This document shows positions 17,540 through 26,213 of a DNA stretch of 64,000 nt, one piece after another. This stretch comes from TMP-86 sp044226865 (lineage in GTDB: Bacteria > Pseudomonadota > Gammaproteobacteria > Steroidobacterales > Steroidobacteraceae). Position numbers and translations under genes: made by a program. Position 1 is the first letter of the stretch. Every line of letters starts with the position of its first letter. Under the pieces are notes generated by a model, which had not been told where the DNA came from, did no database searches, and saw only the letters and a program-made list of their open reading frames with translations. Location of the stretch: the NCBI GenBank assembly GCA_044226865.1, contig JBGAGE010000006.1, positions 1-64,000 of the forward strand, given 5' to 3'.

Positions 17540-17577
17540 CGGAGCGGACGGCGGATTTTCATCTTCCGTTCGCTCCG
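17540..17577. terminator. hairpin after the TonB receptor
   Basis: Twelve-base arms (17540-17551 and 17566-17577) with a single G:T pair flank a T-rich 14-base loop, 20 bases after the receptor stop. No downstream T-run, so probably a weak or Rho-assisted terminator. Confidence 0.5.
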
Positions 17578-17632
17578 GCGCCACTCCGCTGTGGCCGGGC
17601 CTGCCGGACGCCGAAGTCGTGATGCGGTTTTG

Positions 17633-17666
17633 GTAGTAAAGTGATATCATGATATCACTTTACTAC
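17633..17666. promoter_or_regulatory. perfect 34-bp palindrome, operator of vapBC
   Basis: The half-site gtagtaaagtgatatca is followed without spacer by its exact reverse complement. It ends 13 bases before the antitoxin GTG and overlaps where the core promoter must lie. AbrB/VapB-type antitoxins repress their own operon by binding such dyads, so autoregulation by the adjacent gene is the natural reading. Confidence 0.85.
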
Positions 17667-17679
17667 GCAGGAGCCCCTC

Positions 17680-17910
17680 GTGGCCAACACCGTCAGACTG
17701 AGTAGCAAGTACCAGATCGTCATTCCACAAGCCGCGCGCGAAGCGCTCTCACTCGAAGCAGGCGATGAACTCCTCGTGCTTTGCAAGCCCGACCGCGTGG
17801 TCATCATTCCCAAGCCGAAAAATTTTGCCCAGCGAATGGCGGGGCTTCACCGCGAGGTGTGGCGCGGCGGGGCAGATGCCTACCTTAAAGACGAGCGCGA
17901 GAATTGGTGA
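17680..17910 (+). CDS. vapB: AbrB/SpoVT-family antitoxin (VapB-like)
   Basis: A 76-residue DNA-binding antitoxin. The swapped-hairpin AbrB fold is visible in TVRLSSKYQIVIPQAAREAL followed by GDELLVLCKPDRVVIIPKP; the C-terminal tail (RMAGLHREVWRGGADAYL) is the likely toxin-binding part. GTG start at 17680 with AGGAG 8 bases upstream. The stop overlaps the toxin start (GTGA). It neutralises VapC and probably binds the 34-bp palindrome just upstream. Confidence 0.9.
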   Translation: MANTVRLSSKYQIVIPQAAREALSLEAGDELLVLCKPDRVVIIPKPKNFAQRMAGLHREVWRGGADAYLKDERENW

Positions 17911-18353
17911 GCGCCCGAGTTTTCGGCCGGCACCAGCGGGTGCTGATCGATACCAGCGTCTGGATATATCAGCTCGAGCAGCATCCGCGATATGGCGCGG
18001 TGGCGGGGATGGTCGTCGAAAGCCTTGAACAGGGCAAATTCCGTGGTGTTGCCTCGGAATTGACCCTGCTCGAATTGACCGTCCGCCCTCTTCAGATGGG
18101 ACGGCAGGACATAGCAGATGAATACGAGATCCTTCTCGGATACTTTCCAAATCTGGAGTTGCTACCTATCGGAGCAGACGTTCTGATGGAAGCCGCCGCC
18201 CTCCGCGCACAGCATCGATTGCGAACGCCAGATGCCATCCAATTGGCGACAGCACGCCGCGCGGGAGCCACCCTCGCGGTGACCAATGATGATGCTTGGC
18301 GAAACCTCGGATTCATTGAGACGCTGGTTCTTTCCGACCTGATCACAAAGTGA
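17907..18353 (+). CDS. vapC: PIN-domain ribonuclease toxin VapC
   Basis: A 148-residue PIN-domain protein. The conserved acidic residues that bind Mg are present: Asp in LIDTSVWIYQLE, Glu in LTLLELTV, Asp in TPDAIQLATA and Asp in TNDDAWRN. VapC toxins cleave tRNA or rRNA when not bound by VapB. GTG 17907 overlaps the antitoxin stop by three bases, the standard coupled order antitoxin-toxin. Confidence 0.9.
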   Translation: MSARVFGRHQRVLIDTSVWIYQLEQHPRYGAVAGMVVESLEQGKFRGVASELTLLELTVRPLQMGRQDIADEYEILLGYFPNLELLPIGADVLMEAAALRAQHRLRTPDAIQLATARRAGATLAVTNDDAWRNLGFIETLVLSDLITK

Positions 18354-18417
18354 AATCCAGGGGCCGCGGGTGGTACATTGCGCAGCGGTGCATATTCAAC
18401 TGAACCAGGGATTCACA

Positions 18418-19674
18418 ATGAAAAGACTCATGGGGTTGCTGTGCCTGTTGTTCGCGTTGCCTGCGATGGCGGACACCGTGGCCATCAAGGCGGGTTATCT
18501 CATCGATCCTGCGAAAGGCACGGTGCTGAAGGACCAAGTGATCCTCGTCGAAAACGGCCGGATCAAGGCTGTCGGACAAGTGGTGCCAATTCCCGCCGAT
18601 GCAAAGATCGTCGATCTTTCTACCGAGTGGGTCACCGCCGGACTCATGGATGCGCACACGCACATGACGCTTACCGAGATGGAGGGCAACGCGCCCTTCG
18701 AGTCCTTCTATCTGAACCAGAGTTCCACCTTTCGCGGCCTGCGCGGGCTGCATAACTCGCAGCAAGTCCTTGCGCAGGGTTTCACCACCTTGCGCGATGT
18801 GGGCAACAGCGCCGAGTACGCCATGTCGGACGTGCGACGCGCCATTGAGCAGGGCTGGTTTTGGGGTCCTACCATCATCGACTCGGGAAAAATCATCGCG
18901 CCGTTTGGTGGCCAATCACGTGACATGCCGCCGCGGCTGGGATCGTTCTGGGGATTTGAGTATATCGACGCCGATGGCCCCGCCGAGGTGCGCAAGGCCG
19001 TGCGCACCAACATCTACTACGGCGCGGGCGTGATCAAGCTGGTGGGCGACAACAACCCGTATCACTACTCGCTGGAGGAATTCCGCGCGGCGGTGGATGA
19101 GGCGCACCATGCGGGCGTGCCGGTGTCCGTGCACGTGTACAGCGGTGATGCGGCCGACAATGCCATCGAAGCAGGCGTGGACTCCATCGAGCACGGCTTC
19201 GAGCTCACCGATGCGCAGATGAAGAAGATGAAGGACAAGGGCATCTTCCTCGTCAGCACGGACTTCCCGCGCGCGCACCTGGATATCGTCGGCACCTCTG
19301 GCGGCATCCTGCCCGAGCCTGCCGTGCTGGCGCCGAAGATCATCGATCGCCTGACACGCGCGCACAAAGTGGGCGTGAAACTGGTGTTCGGCAGTGACGT
19401 GGTGGTGGACATGAAGGGCCGCAGCCGCGCCGACATGATGTTCGATTACCTCGGCGTGTGGCGCCTGGCCGGCATCCCGCCGCAGGACATCCTGCGCGCC
19501 ATGACTTCCGATGCGGCGCAACTGCTGCGCATCGAGAAAGTGCGCGGCCGTGTGGCCGAAGGGATGGCCGCCGACATCATTGCGATGCCGGCCAATCCGC
19601 TGGATGACATCGAATCCTTGCGCAAGATCGATTTCGTGATGAAGGACGGCAAGGTGGTGCGCGGCGGCAATTGA
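18418..19674 (+). CDS. secreted metal-dependent amidohydrolase (imidazolonepropionase/prolidase-like)
   Basis: A 418-residue amidohydrolase-superfamily enzyme with a signal peptide (MKRLMGLLCLLFALPAMA). Metal-site motifs: DAHTHMT (HxH on strand 1), a carboxylatable Lys in GVIKLVGD, His in VSVHVYS, His in SIEHGFEL and Asp in FGSDVV. This binuclear set matches the Xaa-Pro dipeptidase and imidazolonepropionase-like group common in secreted clusters. A hydrolysed amide or peptide bond in the periplasm is expected; substrate unknown. The Ntn asparaginase gene follows 34 bases downstream, so the pair may process one peptide-like compound. Confidence 0.85.
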   Translation: MKRLMGLLCLLFALPAMADTVAIKAGYLIDPAKGTVLKDQVILVENGRIKAVGQVVPIPADAKIVDLSTEWVTAGLMDAHTHMTLTEMEGNAPFESFYLNQSSTFRGLRGLHNSQQVLAQGFTTLRDVGNSAEYAMSDVRRAIEQGWFWGPTIIDSGKIIAPFGGQSRDMPPRLGSFWGFEYIDADGPAEVRKAVRTNIYYGAGVIKLVGDNNPYHYSLEEFRAAVDEAHHAGVPVSVHVYSGDAADNAIEAGVDSIEHGFELTDAQMKKMKDKGIFLVSTDFPRAHLDIVGTSGGILPEPAVLAPKIIDRLTRAHKVGVKLVFGSDVVVDMKGRSRADMMFDYLGVWRLAGIPPQDILRAMTSDAAQLLRIEKVRGRVAEGMAADIIAMPANPLDDIESLRKIDFVMKDGKVVRGGN

Positions 19675-19708
19675 GAGAAATGCCCGCGCGGCGGGCGGGG
19701 AGTTTCAC

Positions 19709-20914
19709 ATGAGCATTTCACGACGCGAATTCGTGGCGGGTGTGGCGCTGGGCGCCCTGGGTGGCGGCGGCACGGCTGTGGCGGCCGATGACATCAAGCC
19801 CAAGCAGAGCATGCGCGCGGCCGCGCTGCCCATCATCGTCTCGGCCGGCAATGGCTTTCCGTACATCGACGCGGCGTACCAGGCGTTGCGGGGAGGAGAG
19901 GACACGCTGGATGCGGCGTTGCGCGTGGTGCGCGGTCCCGAGGACGATCCGAACGATGACAGCGTGGGCTACGGCGGCCTGCCCAACGAAGAAGGCGTGG
20001 TGGAGCTGGATGCCTGCTGCATGCACGGCCCCTCGCGCCGCGCGGGCGCCGTGGGCGGCGTGCACAACATCAAGAATGTGTCGCTCCTGGCCAAGGAAGT
20101 GATGCTGCACACCGGGCATGTGATGCTGATCGGCGAAGGCGCGGAGCGCTTCGCCGTGGCGCGCGGCTTCAAGCGCGAGAACCTGCTCACCGAGGATTCG
20201 CGCAAAGTGTGGCTGTTGTGGAAGGAATCGCATGCCGACTGGTGGGGCGGCGGGCTCGCGGATCCGGGCTGGAAGGATAAGCTCCAGCAGCGCCTGCATG
20301 CCAACGATGCGGCCGCCTACCACCAGCGCCTGCAGCAACTGGCGCAGGACCTCGACATCCCCGAGGACCGGCGCCTGGCAGCGGTGCGCAAGGTGCTGTT
20401 CCCGCCCACGGGCACCATCCATTGCTCGGCGCTCAATGCCAAGGGCGAGATGTCCGGCGTCACCACCACCAGCGGGCTCGCGTGGAAACTGCCGGGCCGG
20501 CTCGGGGATTCACCGGTGATCGGCGCGGGTTGCTACACCGACCAGGACGTGGGCTCGGCCGGTGCGACGGGGAGCGGCGAGGAGAACATCAAGGTGGCCG
20601 GCGCGCACACCATCGTCGAGAACATGCGCAAGGGTATGAGCCCCTTCGATGCCGGCATGGATGCGCTGAAGCGCATCGTGCGCAACTACGGCGGCGACAA
20701 GGAGCGCCTCAAGTACCTCGACATGACCTACTACGTGCTGCGCAAGGATGGTGCCTATGCCGGCGTGTCGATGTGGACGGGGTATGAGCCGGGCCGGCCG
20801 CACACCATCGCCGTGCACGACGGCACGGCGCGCCTGGAGAAGACGGTGAGCTTGTACGAAGGCGTGTCGCAGGAGTGGCCGCCAGTGGTCTCGCCGCCGA
20901 AGAATACGCTGTAG
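19709..20914 (+). CDS. Tat-exported N4-(beta-N-acetylglucosaminyl)-L-asparaginase / isoaspartyl peptidase family
   Basis: A 401-residue Ntn hydrolase. Tat signal SRREFVAGVALGALGGGGTA at the N-terminus. Family motifs: VGYGGLPNEEGVVELDA, GAVGGVHNIKNV, and the autocleavage/catalytic region PPTGTIHCSALNAKGEMSG, where the Thr of GTIHC is the expected new N-terminal nucleophile, followed by KLPGRLGDSPVIGAG and ATGSGEE that bind substrate. It should self-cleave into two chains and hydrolyse an aspartyl amide bond (glycosylasparagine or isoaspartyl peptide). Probably cotranscribed with the preceding amidohydrolase. Confidence 0.88.
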   Translation: MSISRREFVAGVALGALGGGGTAVAADDIKPKQSMRAAALPIIVSAGNGFPYIDAAYQALRGGEDTLDAALRVVRGPEDDPNDDSVGYGGLPNEEGVVELDACCMHGPSRRAGAVGGVHNIKNVSLLAKEVMLHTGHVMLIGEGAERFAVARGFKRENLLTEDSRKVWLLWKESHADWWGGGLADPGWKDKLQQRLHANDAAAYHQRLQQLAQDLDIPEDRRLAAVRKVLFPPTGTIHCSALNAKGEMSGVTTTSGLAWKLPGRLGDSPVIGAGCYTDQDVGSAGATGSGEENIKVAGAHTIVENMRKGMSPFDAGMDALKRIVRNYGGDKERLKYLDMTYYVLRKDGAYAGVSMWTGYEPGRPHTIAVHDGTARLEKTVSLYEGVSQEWPPVVSPPKNTL

Positions 20915-20921
20915 GTCGAGT

Positions 20922-20945
20922 ACGCCGCGGCATGCGCCGCGGCGT
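20922..20945. terminator. hairpin between convergent genes
   Basis: Perfect 10-base arms (20922-20931 and 20936-20945) with a 4-base loop, starting 8 bases after the asparaginase stop and before the Rieske gene end (20994). No T-tract. Confidence 0.6.
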
Positions 20946-20993
20946 CCCCGCCCGGCGGCGGAACCTGGAGGGGGAGTCCAGGCCCGCCGCCTA

Positions 20994-22334
20994 TCAATCG
21001 CTCAGGTATTCATCCAGCGTCTGGTGATGGTGCCGGATACGGCTTTCCTGGTAGGCGCCCAGTTGCACCTTGCGGGTTCGCGAGGCGATCAACCCGCGCT
21101 GCACGTGACCCATGTTGCCCATGTCCTGGTCGATCACGGCGCCGAGGATGGGTAGTTCCTTGGCCTCCGACCAGCTTTGGTGCGCCTCGAGCCAATGCAT
21201 CTTCACCGGCGGCGGGCGCGGCTTGCCGCGCGGCGGACGCATCAGAATCATGACCTCCATGATGCAGGCGTTCACGTCCATGCCGTCGGGGCGCCAGCGG
21301 TACACGATGTTGGGTGCGAAGCCGCCCCACGGCGCGAAGTTCGGGAAGACGTTGTAGACCATCGCGTCGAGCAGTTCCGCATCGGTGGCGGCATCGAAAT
21401 TACCTTCGAAGGCGCGGCCGAAGCTCGTGCGGTTCAGCTCGCCGAGTGCTGCGCGCGGATTCTGTGCGCCCTGGAGCGATGCCGGCGTGCGCGACTTGCC
21501 CCACAGTTGGAGCATGCCGTCGATGATCTGCTGCGGTGAAGCCGCGGAAGGGTCAAGATGCGGACTGCGCGCGCCGAAGGCCGCCAGGTTGCGGTTCACG
21601 TGCCGGCCGTAGATGTCGTACTGCGAATTGGCGTCCGCGATGATGGGCAGGATCTGCGGATGCGTGGCGATGACGTGGTAGGACTCCATGAAGGCTTCCT
21701 GCGCCACCTTCCAGTTGCAGTCGATGCGCTTGCCCACGTGCACGGCCTTGTAGCAGTCCTCCAGGCGCCAGCGCGCAAAATGCTGCGGCAGCACGCCCAG
21801 GTACTCCTCCAGCGGCATCGCCTTGTCGTCCATGTTGACGAACACGAAGCCACCCCAGATGCCCACCTTGGCCTCAGGCAAGCGCAGGTCCGCGTCGCTC
21901 AGGTGATCGAAATCCCAACGGCAGGGCACGCCGCAATTGCTGCCATCCAGTTTCCAGCGGAAGCCGTGGAAGGCGCAGCGGAACTCATTCACGTGCGCAT
22001 CTTCGGTGAGGAGTTTGCGGCCGCGATGCAGGCAGGAATTGAAATAGGCCTTGATGGCGCCGCTCTCGGTGCGCACCACCAGCAGGGATTGGCCCACCAC
22101 TTCGTACACGATGCAGTCGCCCGGGTTGGGCAGTTCCTCCTCGCGGCAGGCCATCTGCCACACGCGCGGCCACATTCGCGCCGCTTCGCGGTTGAAGAAT
22201 TCCTGCGAGATGTAGCGGTCGACCGACAACGGCGCGCGCGAGAACTCGCGCGGCGGCGCCGGCCGCAGGATCTCGGGCACCGGCCGGCTGTCGCGCGCCA
22301 GCAGGTCCTGGTAGCTCGCGGGCGCGGTGTTCAC
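20994..22334 (-). CDS. Rieske non-heme iron oxygenase, large subunit (second of pair)
   Basis: A 446-residue ring-hydroxylating-type oxygenase. Rieske 2Fe-2S ligands: CLHRGRKLL and, 18 residues on, CAFHGFRW. The mononuclear iron site is in WKVAQEAFMESYHVIATHPQ (Glu/Asp-His-His pattern). GTG 22334 is the start, overlapping the stop of the upstream Rieske gene as GTGA. Such enzymes use electrons from a ferredoxin and reductase to oxygenate aromatic or steroid-like substrates or to demethylate; no electron-transfer partners are encoded nearby. Whether the two subunits form a hetero-oligomer or are separate enzymes is unknown. Confidence 0.9.
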   Translation of the reverse strand: MNTAPASYQDLLARDSRPVPEILRPAPPREFSRAPLSVDRYISQEFFNREAARMWPRVWQMACREEELPNPGDCIVYEVVGQSLLVVRTESGAIKAYFNSCLHRGRKLLTEDAHVNEFRCAFHGFRWKLDGSNCGVPCRWDFDHLSDADLRLPEAKVGIWGGFVFVNMDDKAMPLEEYLGVLPQHFARWRLEDCYKAVHVGKRIDCNWKVAQEAFMESYHVIATHPQILPIIADANSQYDIYGRHVNRNLAAFGARSPHLDPSAASPQQIIDGMLQLWGKSRTPASLQGAQNPRAALGELNRTSFGRAFEGNFDAATDAELLDAMVYNVFPNFAPWGGFAPNIVYRWRPDGMDVNACIMEVMILMRPPRGKPRPPPVKMHWLEAHQSWSEAKELPILGAVIDQDMGNMGHVQRGLIASRTRKVQLGAYQESRIRHHHQTLDEYLSD

Positions 22335-23539
22335 GCGTTGACGACGTACGGCTCGAGCAACGGCCGCACGCGCAACGCGTCCGGGATGTTCTGCGCACCG
22401 ATGCGCCGGTCCAGTTCCTCGTGCCAGTGATAGATGCGCCGCTCCTGGTAGGACAGGTGCAGGCCGTCGAATCCTGGCGCTTCCACCGATTCCTGGATGC
22501 GCGGCGCGAACTGCAGGTCCTCCTCGAGGATGCGCTCGAAGTTCGACATGCGTGTGGGCCACAACTCATGTCCGGCGGAGCCTTCCGGCCCGAACCAATG
22601 CACGTCCACCACCATGGAGCGCGCGGTCTTGGGCCAGAAGGTGATGAAGGGCGTGCCGGTGGAGGAGGGCGGCGTCACCAGGTTCGGATACAGGTTGTAG
22701 GAGGGGTTTTGCTCCTTGAAAATCTTCTCGGCGGATTCGACCACCGGCATGCTCACCGCCCCCGGGTCACGCCAGTCGGCGCGGCGGTGCGGCGTCACCA
22801 TCAATGAATGGCCATTGCGCCACAGCACGCAATGCGTGCCGCGCGAATCGAGGAAGCGATCCACCGTCTGTGGGTGAATGGATTTAAGGTGATAGGTCTC
22901 GAGGAAGGCATCCAGCAGCACCTTCACGTTGCAGGCCACTTCGTAGCTGGCGCTCGAGATGTGCCGCAGGGAATTGATGTCCAGGTGTTCCCAGTGCCTC
23001 GGAATGGGGCCGAGCGAATCGAGCAACGGCGCTGCATTCTGGTCCTCGTTGATGAACACCCATTTGCCGAGCGTTTCGCAACGCACCTGCACCAACCCCA
23101 GGCAGCTGAAATCGATCTCCGGGAAGTCGCGCTTCTCGCGCACGGCGGTGAGCGAGCCGGCCAGGTCGTAGGTCCAGCCGTGATAACGGCAGAAGAACCC
23201 CTTGGTCTCGCCCTGTGCGGACTCCACCAGCGGCGCACCGCGATGCCGGCAGGAATTGTAGAAGGCGCGGATGCGATGATCCTTGCCGCGCACGATCACG
23301 ATGGGCGAGCCGCTCTTGCGCCACAACCGGTACTGGCCCGGGGAGGCCAGTTCGTCGGCGTGCAGCGCGTACAGCCACGACTTCTGCCACAGGTACTTCT
23401 GCTCCAGCGCCAGGAACGCAGGATCGGTGTAGCGGGCGGCGGGAATGACGGGCAGCGGCGGAAAGCCCTTCGTGGGGCCCTCGCGATCCTGCTCGGTCTT
23501 CATGCCGGCATAGAGATTGCTTTCGATGTTCTTGTCCAT
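22331..23539 (-). CDS. Rieske non-heme iron oxygenase, large subunit (first of pair)
   Basis: A 402-residue oxygenase related to, but clearly diverged from, its downstream neighbour. Rieske ligands: CRHRGAPLV and CRYHGWTYD. Mononuclear iron site: NVKVLLDAFLETYHLKSIHP. ATG 23539 begins MDKNIESNLYAGMKTEQ; an in-frame start at 23596 would add non-conserved residues. The stop TGA is shared with the GTG start of the second gene, giving tight translational coupling and suggesting equal stoichiometry. Divergent from the BchJ-like gene. Confidence 0.9.
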   Translation of the reverse strand: MDKNIESNLYAGMKTEQDREGPTKGFPPLPVIPAARYTDPAFLALEQKYLWQKSWLYALHADELASPGQYRLWRKSGSPIVIVRGKDHRIRAFYNSCRHRGAPLVESAQGETKGFFCRYHGWTYDLAGSLTAVREKRDFPEIDFSCLGLVQVRCETLGKWVFINEDQNAAPLLDSLGPIPRHWEHLDINSLRHISSASYEVACNVKVLLDAFLETYHLKSIHPQTVDRFLDSRGTHCVLWRNGHSLMVTPHRRADWRDPGAVSMPVVESAEKIFKEQNPSYNLYPNLVTPPSSTGTPFITFWPKTARSMVVDVHWFGPEGSAGHELWPTRMSNFERILEEDLQFAPRIQESVEAPGFDGLHLSYQERRIYHWHEELDRRIGAQNIPDALRVRPLLEPYVVNA

Positions 23540-23734
23540 GACGGCAAGCTTTGAGCAGCCGGCGCCCGTGCAGCCATACGGGATTCCCGAATGCAAAATC
23601 GTGGCGCCATGGTTTTTCAGGCGTTTGCGAATCGTTCAGCAAATGCTGGCACGCCTGCGGGGAAGTACCTAAATCCACCTCGATCCGGCGGCGCTACGCT
23701 TCGAGCGCGGATAACCAGGTTCGGGGGACATGCA

Positions 23735-24331
23735 ATGACGGCGGTGCTCGCGGCGCGTATCGGACCCAATGCCATCACGCAGGTGGCGGCGGCACTCGAC
23801 GGTTCATTGGGCGATGGCGCGGCTGCGCCGTTCCTGCGCGGCGTGGGCCTCGGCGCGTACGTTTCGTCGCCCCCGCAGGACATGGTGGATGAATGGGAAG
23901 TGATCGCGCTGCATGGCGCGGTGCGCGAGCAGCTCGCCCCCGACGCGGCGCAGCGCATCGCGCGCATGGCGGGCCTGGCCACCGCGCAGTACCTGCTGGC
24001 GCATCGGATTCCCGCCGCCGCGCAACGCCTGCTGAAGACCCTGCCGGCGGCCTGGGCGAGCCGCGCGCTGCTCAAGGCCATCGGGCGGCATGCCTGGACC
24101 TTCGCCGGCAGTGGGCAATTCCGTGCCGAGCCCGGCACGCCCGTGGTGATCACGCTGTCGAATTGCCCGCTGGCGCGCAACGTGCGTTCCGACTCGCCGG
24201 TGTGCGATTACTACGCGGCGACGTTCGAAGGATTGTTCCAGGCGCTGGTGCACCCGCAGGCGACCGTGGTGGAAACCCGGTGCCAATCCATGGGCGCTTC
24301 AGAATGCCGCTTCGAGATCAGCTGGCCTTAA
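23735..24331 (+). CDS. BchJ-like V4R-domain protein
   Basis: A 198-residue protein starting MTAVLAARIGPNAITQVAAAL, the typical opening of bacteriochlorophyll J-type proteins. The C-terminal V4R (4-vinyl reductase) domain carries the conserved cysteines in LSNCPLARN, SPVCDYYAATFEGLFQAL and ETRCQSMGASECRFEI. BchJ was first named a 4-vinyl reductase but later evidence points to a carrier or accessory role in (bacterio)chlorophyll synthesis. ATG 23735 has GGGGGA just upstream. No photosynthesis cluster is adjacent, but bchE lies 6.6 kb downstream on the same strand, which supports a tetrapyrrole role; generic V4R small-ligand binding is the alternative. Confidence 0.72.
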   Translation: MTAVLAARIGPNAITQVAAALDGSLGDGAAAPFLRGVGLGAYVSSPPQDMVDEWEVIALHGAVREQLAPDAAQRIARMAGLATAQYLLAHRIPAAAQRLLKTLPAAWASRALLKAIGRHAWTFAGSGQFRAEPGTPVVITLSNCPLARNVRSDSPVCDYYAATFEGLFQALVHPQATVVETRCQSMGASECRFEISWP

Positions 24332-24374
24332 GCCGAAGCCTGCGGCGCGGCACGGACATGCGCCGCCGCTGCCG

Positions 24375-26129
24375 CTACAGCGAGCCCTTCACCACGTCGC
24401 CCTCGAACACCACCGCCGTGGGCGCGGTCTCGTGGATCTTGTCCGCCGCCACCTCGAACAGGTCCTGGTTCATCACCATGAAGTTGGCCAGCTTGCCGGG
24501 CTCGATCGAGCCCATCTTGTCCGACAGCCGCAGCTGCTTCGCGCCGTTGCGCGTGTAGCCGCGCACCAGGTCGGTAAGCTGCAGCATTTCCGAGGCGGGC
24601 GCCTTCATGCCGTAGGCCTGGTAACGCGGTTCCACGTCGAAGCGCGTGTGCGCGATCTGCATGCCGAAGAATGGATCGGCGCGCGACCATTCGTACATGG
24701 TGGTGGTGTCACTGCCGAAGGTCACGGTGCCGCCGAGGGAGATGATGGGCTGGAAGCGGTACAGGTTGGCGTGCCGCACGGGTCCCAGCGTTTCAAGCAC
24801 GCCCTGGAAATAGCCGCCGGACCAATGCGGCGTCCAGTTGATGATCACGCCCAGCGGCGCGACCCGCGCGAAATCCTGGTCCGAGATCAGCTCGCAATGT
24901 GCGAATGACACCTGGATGCGCCACTTGTCGCCCAGCTTGGCGCGGGCTCCCTGCACCGCGTCCAACGCCGTGCGAAAGGCGCGGTCGCCGGTCATGTGGA
25001 TGTGCATGTCCACGCCGCGCTCGTTCATGTCGAGGAGGGTGGCGAGGAGGTCGTCCTTCGACATGCGCGGGTCCACGCGCTTGTTCGGTTCGTGGGTAAA
25101 GGGCTCGAGCAGCGAGCTGGTCGCCAGTTCATTGGTGCCGTCGAGGAACAACTTCAGCGTGTTGATGCGCAGGTGCTTGCTGCCGTACTTGCGTTGCAGG
25201 TCGCGCACTTCATCGAGCCGCGCGCTCACTTCGGCCCGCGTCTGCAGCAGCACCGAGCCTTCGTAATACAGATGAAGCCGGTGCGCACGCTCGAGTTGCG
25301 AGAGGGCCTGCAGGGTGCCTTCTTCGGTGCGGGCATCGAACACCGCCATCACGCCCTTGGTGGTGAGGTAGTCCAGCGTGGTGGCCAGGCCATCGGCCGT
25401 TACCTGCAGCGGCGGTGACCATTTCACCGCCTTGTACAGCTTGGGAAGGAAGTCGCCCGCGGCATTTTCCTTCGCCCAGCCGGTGGGATTGCCGTCCTTG
25501 TCGCGCACGAAATAGGACACGCCGGGTTCCGGGTCCGGGGTGTTCTTGTCGATGCCCATGAGCTTGAGCGCGCGGCTGTTCAGGGCCACCGAGTGGCCGG
25601 AAAAATCCTCCCAGATGACGGCGCGGTCCGGAATGTACTGGTCGATGAGCTGGCGCGTGGGGCCGGCGGCGCCGAACATCTGCGTCGGATACATTTCCGC
25701 ATCGATCACCGGGCGATCGGGATGGGCCTTGGCCCAGTCGCGCAGGAAGCGCAGCTGCTCGTGCGGGTCCATGGTCCAGGGCAGGATGGTGTGCCAGGAG
25801 GACAGCATCACCAGGCCCGGGTGCGTGTGGCTATCGATGAAGCCCGGCAGTACCAGCTTGCCCTGCAGGTCGTGGATCTTGGTCGACGGCCCGACGACGT
25901 TCTTCCATTCGTCCGTCCCCGGCTCGCCCACGTATACGATCTTGTCGCCGCTGACGGCAATCGCATGCGCCCAGGGCGCCCATTCGTTCTGCGTGTCGAT
26001 GCGCGCGTTCACGATGGCGTAGTCGGCGGCAGCGAAAGCGGTGAGCGGGAGGCCGAAGGCTAGGCTGATGGCGAGGCCGACGGCGAGGCGCAGGCCGCGC
26101 AGGGGTGCGGCGGGTAAGAATCGAGTCAT
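24375..26129 (-). CDS. secreted amidohydrolase_3 (YtcJ-like) enzyme
   Basis: A 584-residue exported amidohydrolase. Signal peptide about 1-34 (ending TAFA). Motifs: PGFIDSHTHPGL (HxH), FSGHSVALNSRAL, DMHIHMTGDRAF, VSFAHCELIS and FGSDTTTM with the catalytic Asp. The C-terminal GYTRNGAKQLRLSDKMGSIEPGKLANF is the usual small beta domain. YtcJ-like proteins hydrolyse amide or cyclic bonds (some deacylate N-substituted formamides), so the substrate is open. It ends 44 bases from the BchJ-like gene, tail to tail. Confidence 0.88.
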   Translation of the reverse strand: MTRFLPAAPLRGLRLAVGLAISLAFGLPLTAFAAADYAIVNARIDTQNEWAPWAHAIAVSGDKIVYVGEPGTDEWKNVVGPSTKIHDLQGKLVLPGFIDSHTHPGLVMLSSWHTILPWTMDPHEQLRFLRDWAKAHPDRPVIDAEMYPTQMFGAAGPTRQLIDQYIPDRAVIWEDFSGHSVALNSRALKLMGIDKNTPDPEPGVSYFVRDKDGNPTGWAKENAAGDFLPKLYKAVKWSPPLQVTADGLATTLDYLTTKGVMAVFDARTEEGTLQALSQLERAHRLHLYYEGSVLLQTRAEVSARLDEVRDLQRKYGSKHLRINTLKLFLDGTNELATSSLLEPFTHEPNKRVDPRMSKDDLLATLLDMNERGVDMHIHMTGDRAFRTALDAVQGARAKLGDKWRIQVSFAHCELISDQDFARVAPLGVIINWTPHWSGGYFQGVLETLGPVRHANLYRFQPIISLGGTVTFGSDTTTMYEWSRADPFFGMQIAHTRFDVEPRYQAYGMKAPASEMLQLTDLVRGYTRNGAKQLRLSDKMGSIEPGKLANFMVMNQDLFEVAADKIHETAPTAVVFEGDVVKGSL

Positions 26130-26213
26130 GATGATCCCCGGATGACAGTTCCGGGCGATGGTAATGCAACCGCCGGCGGTGCGAAACCGCGGCGGGGGCG
26201 TAAGAATCGATGC

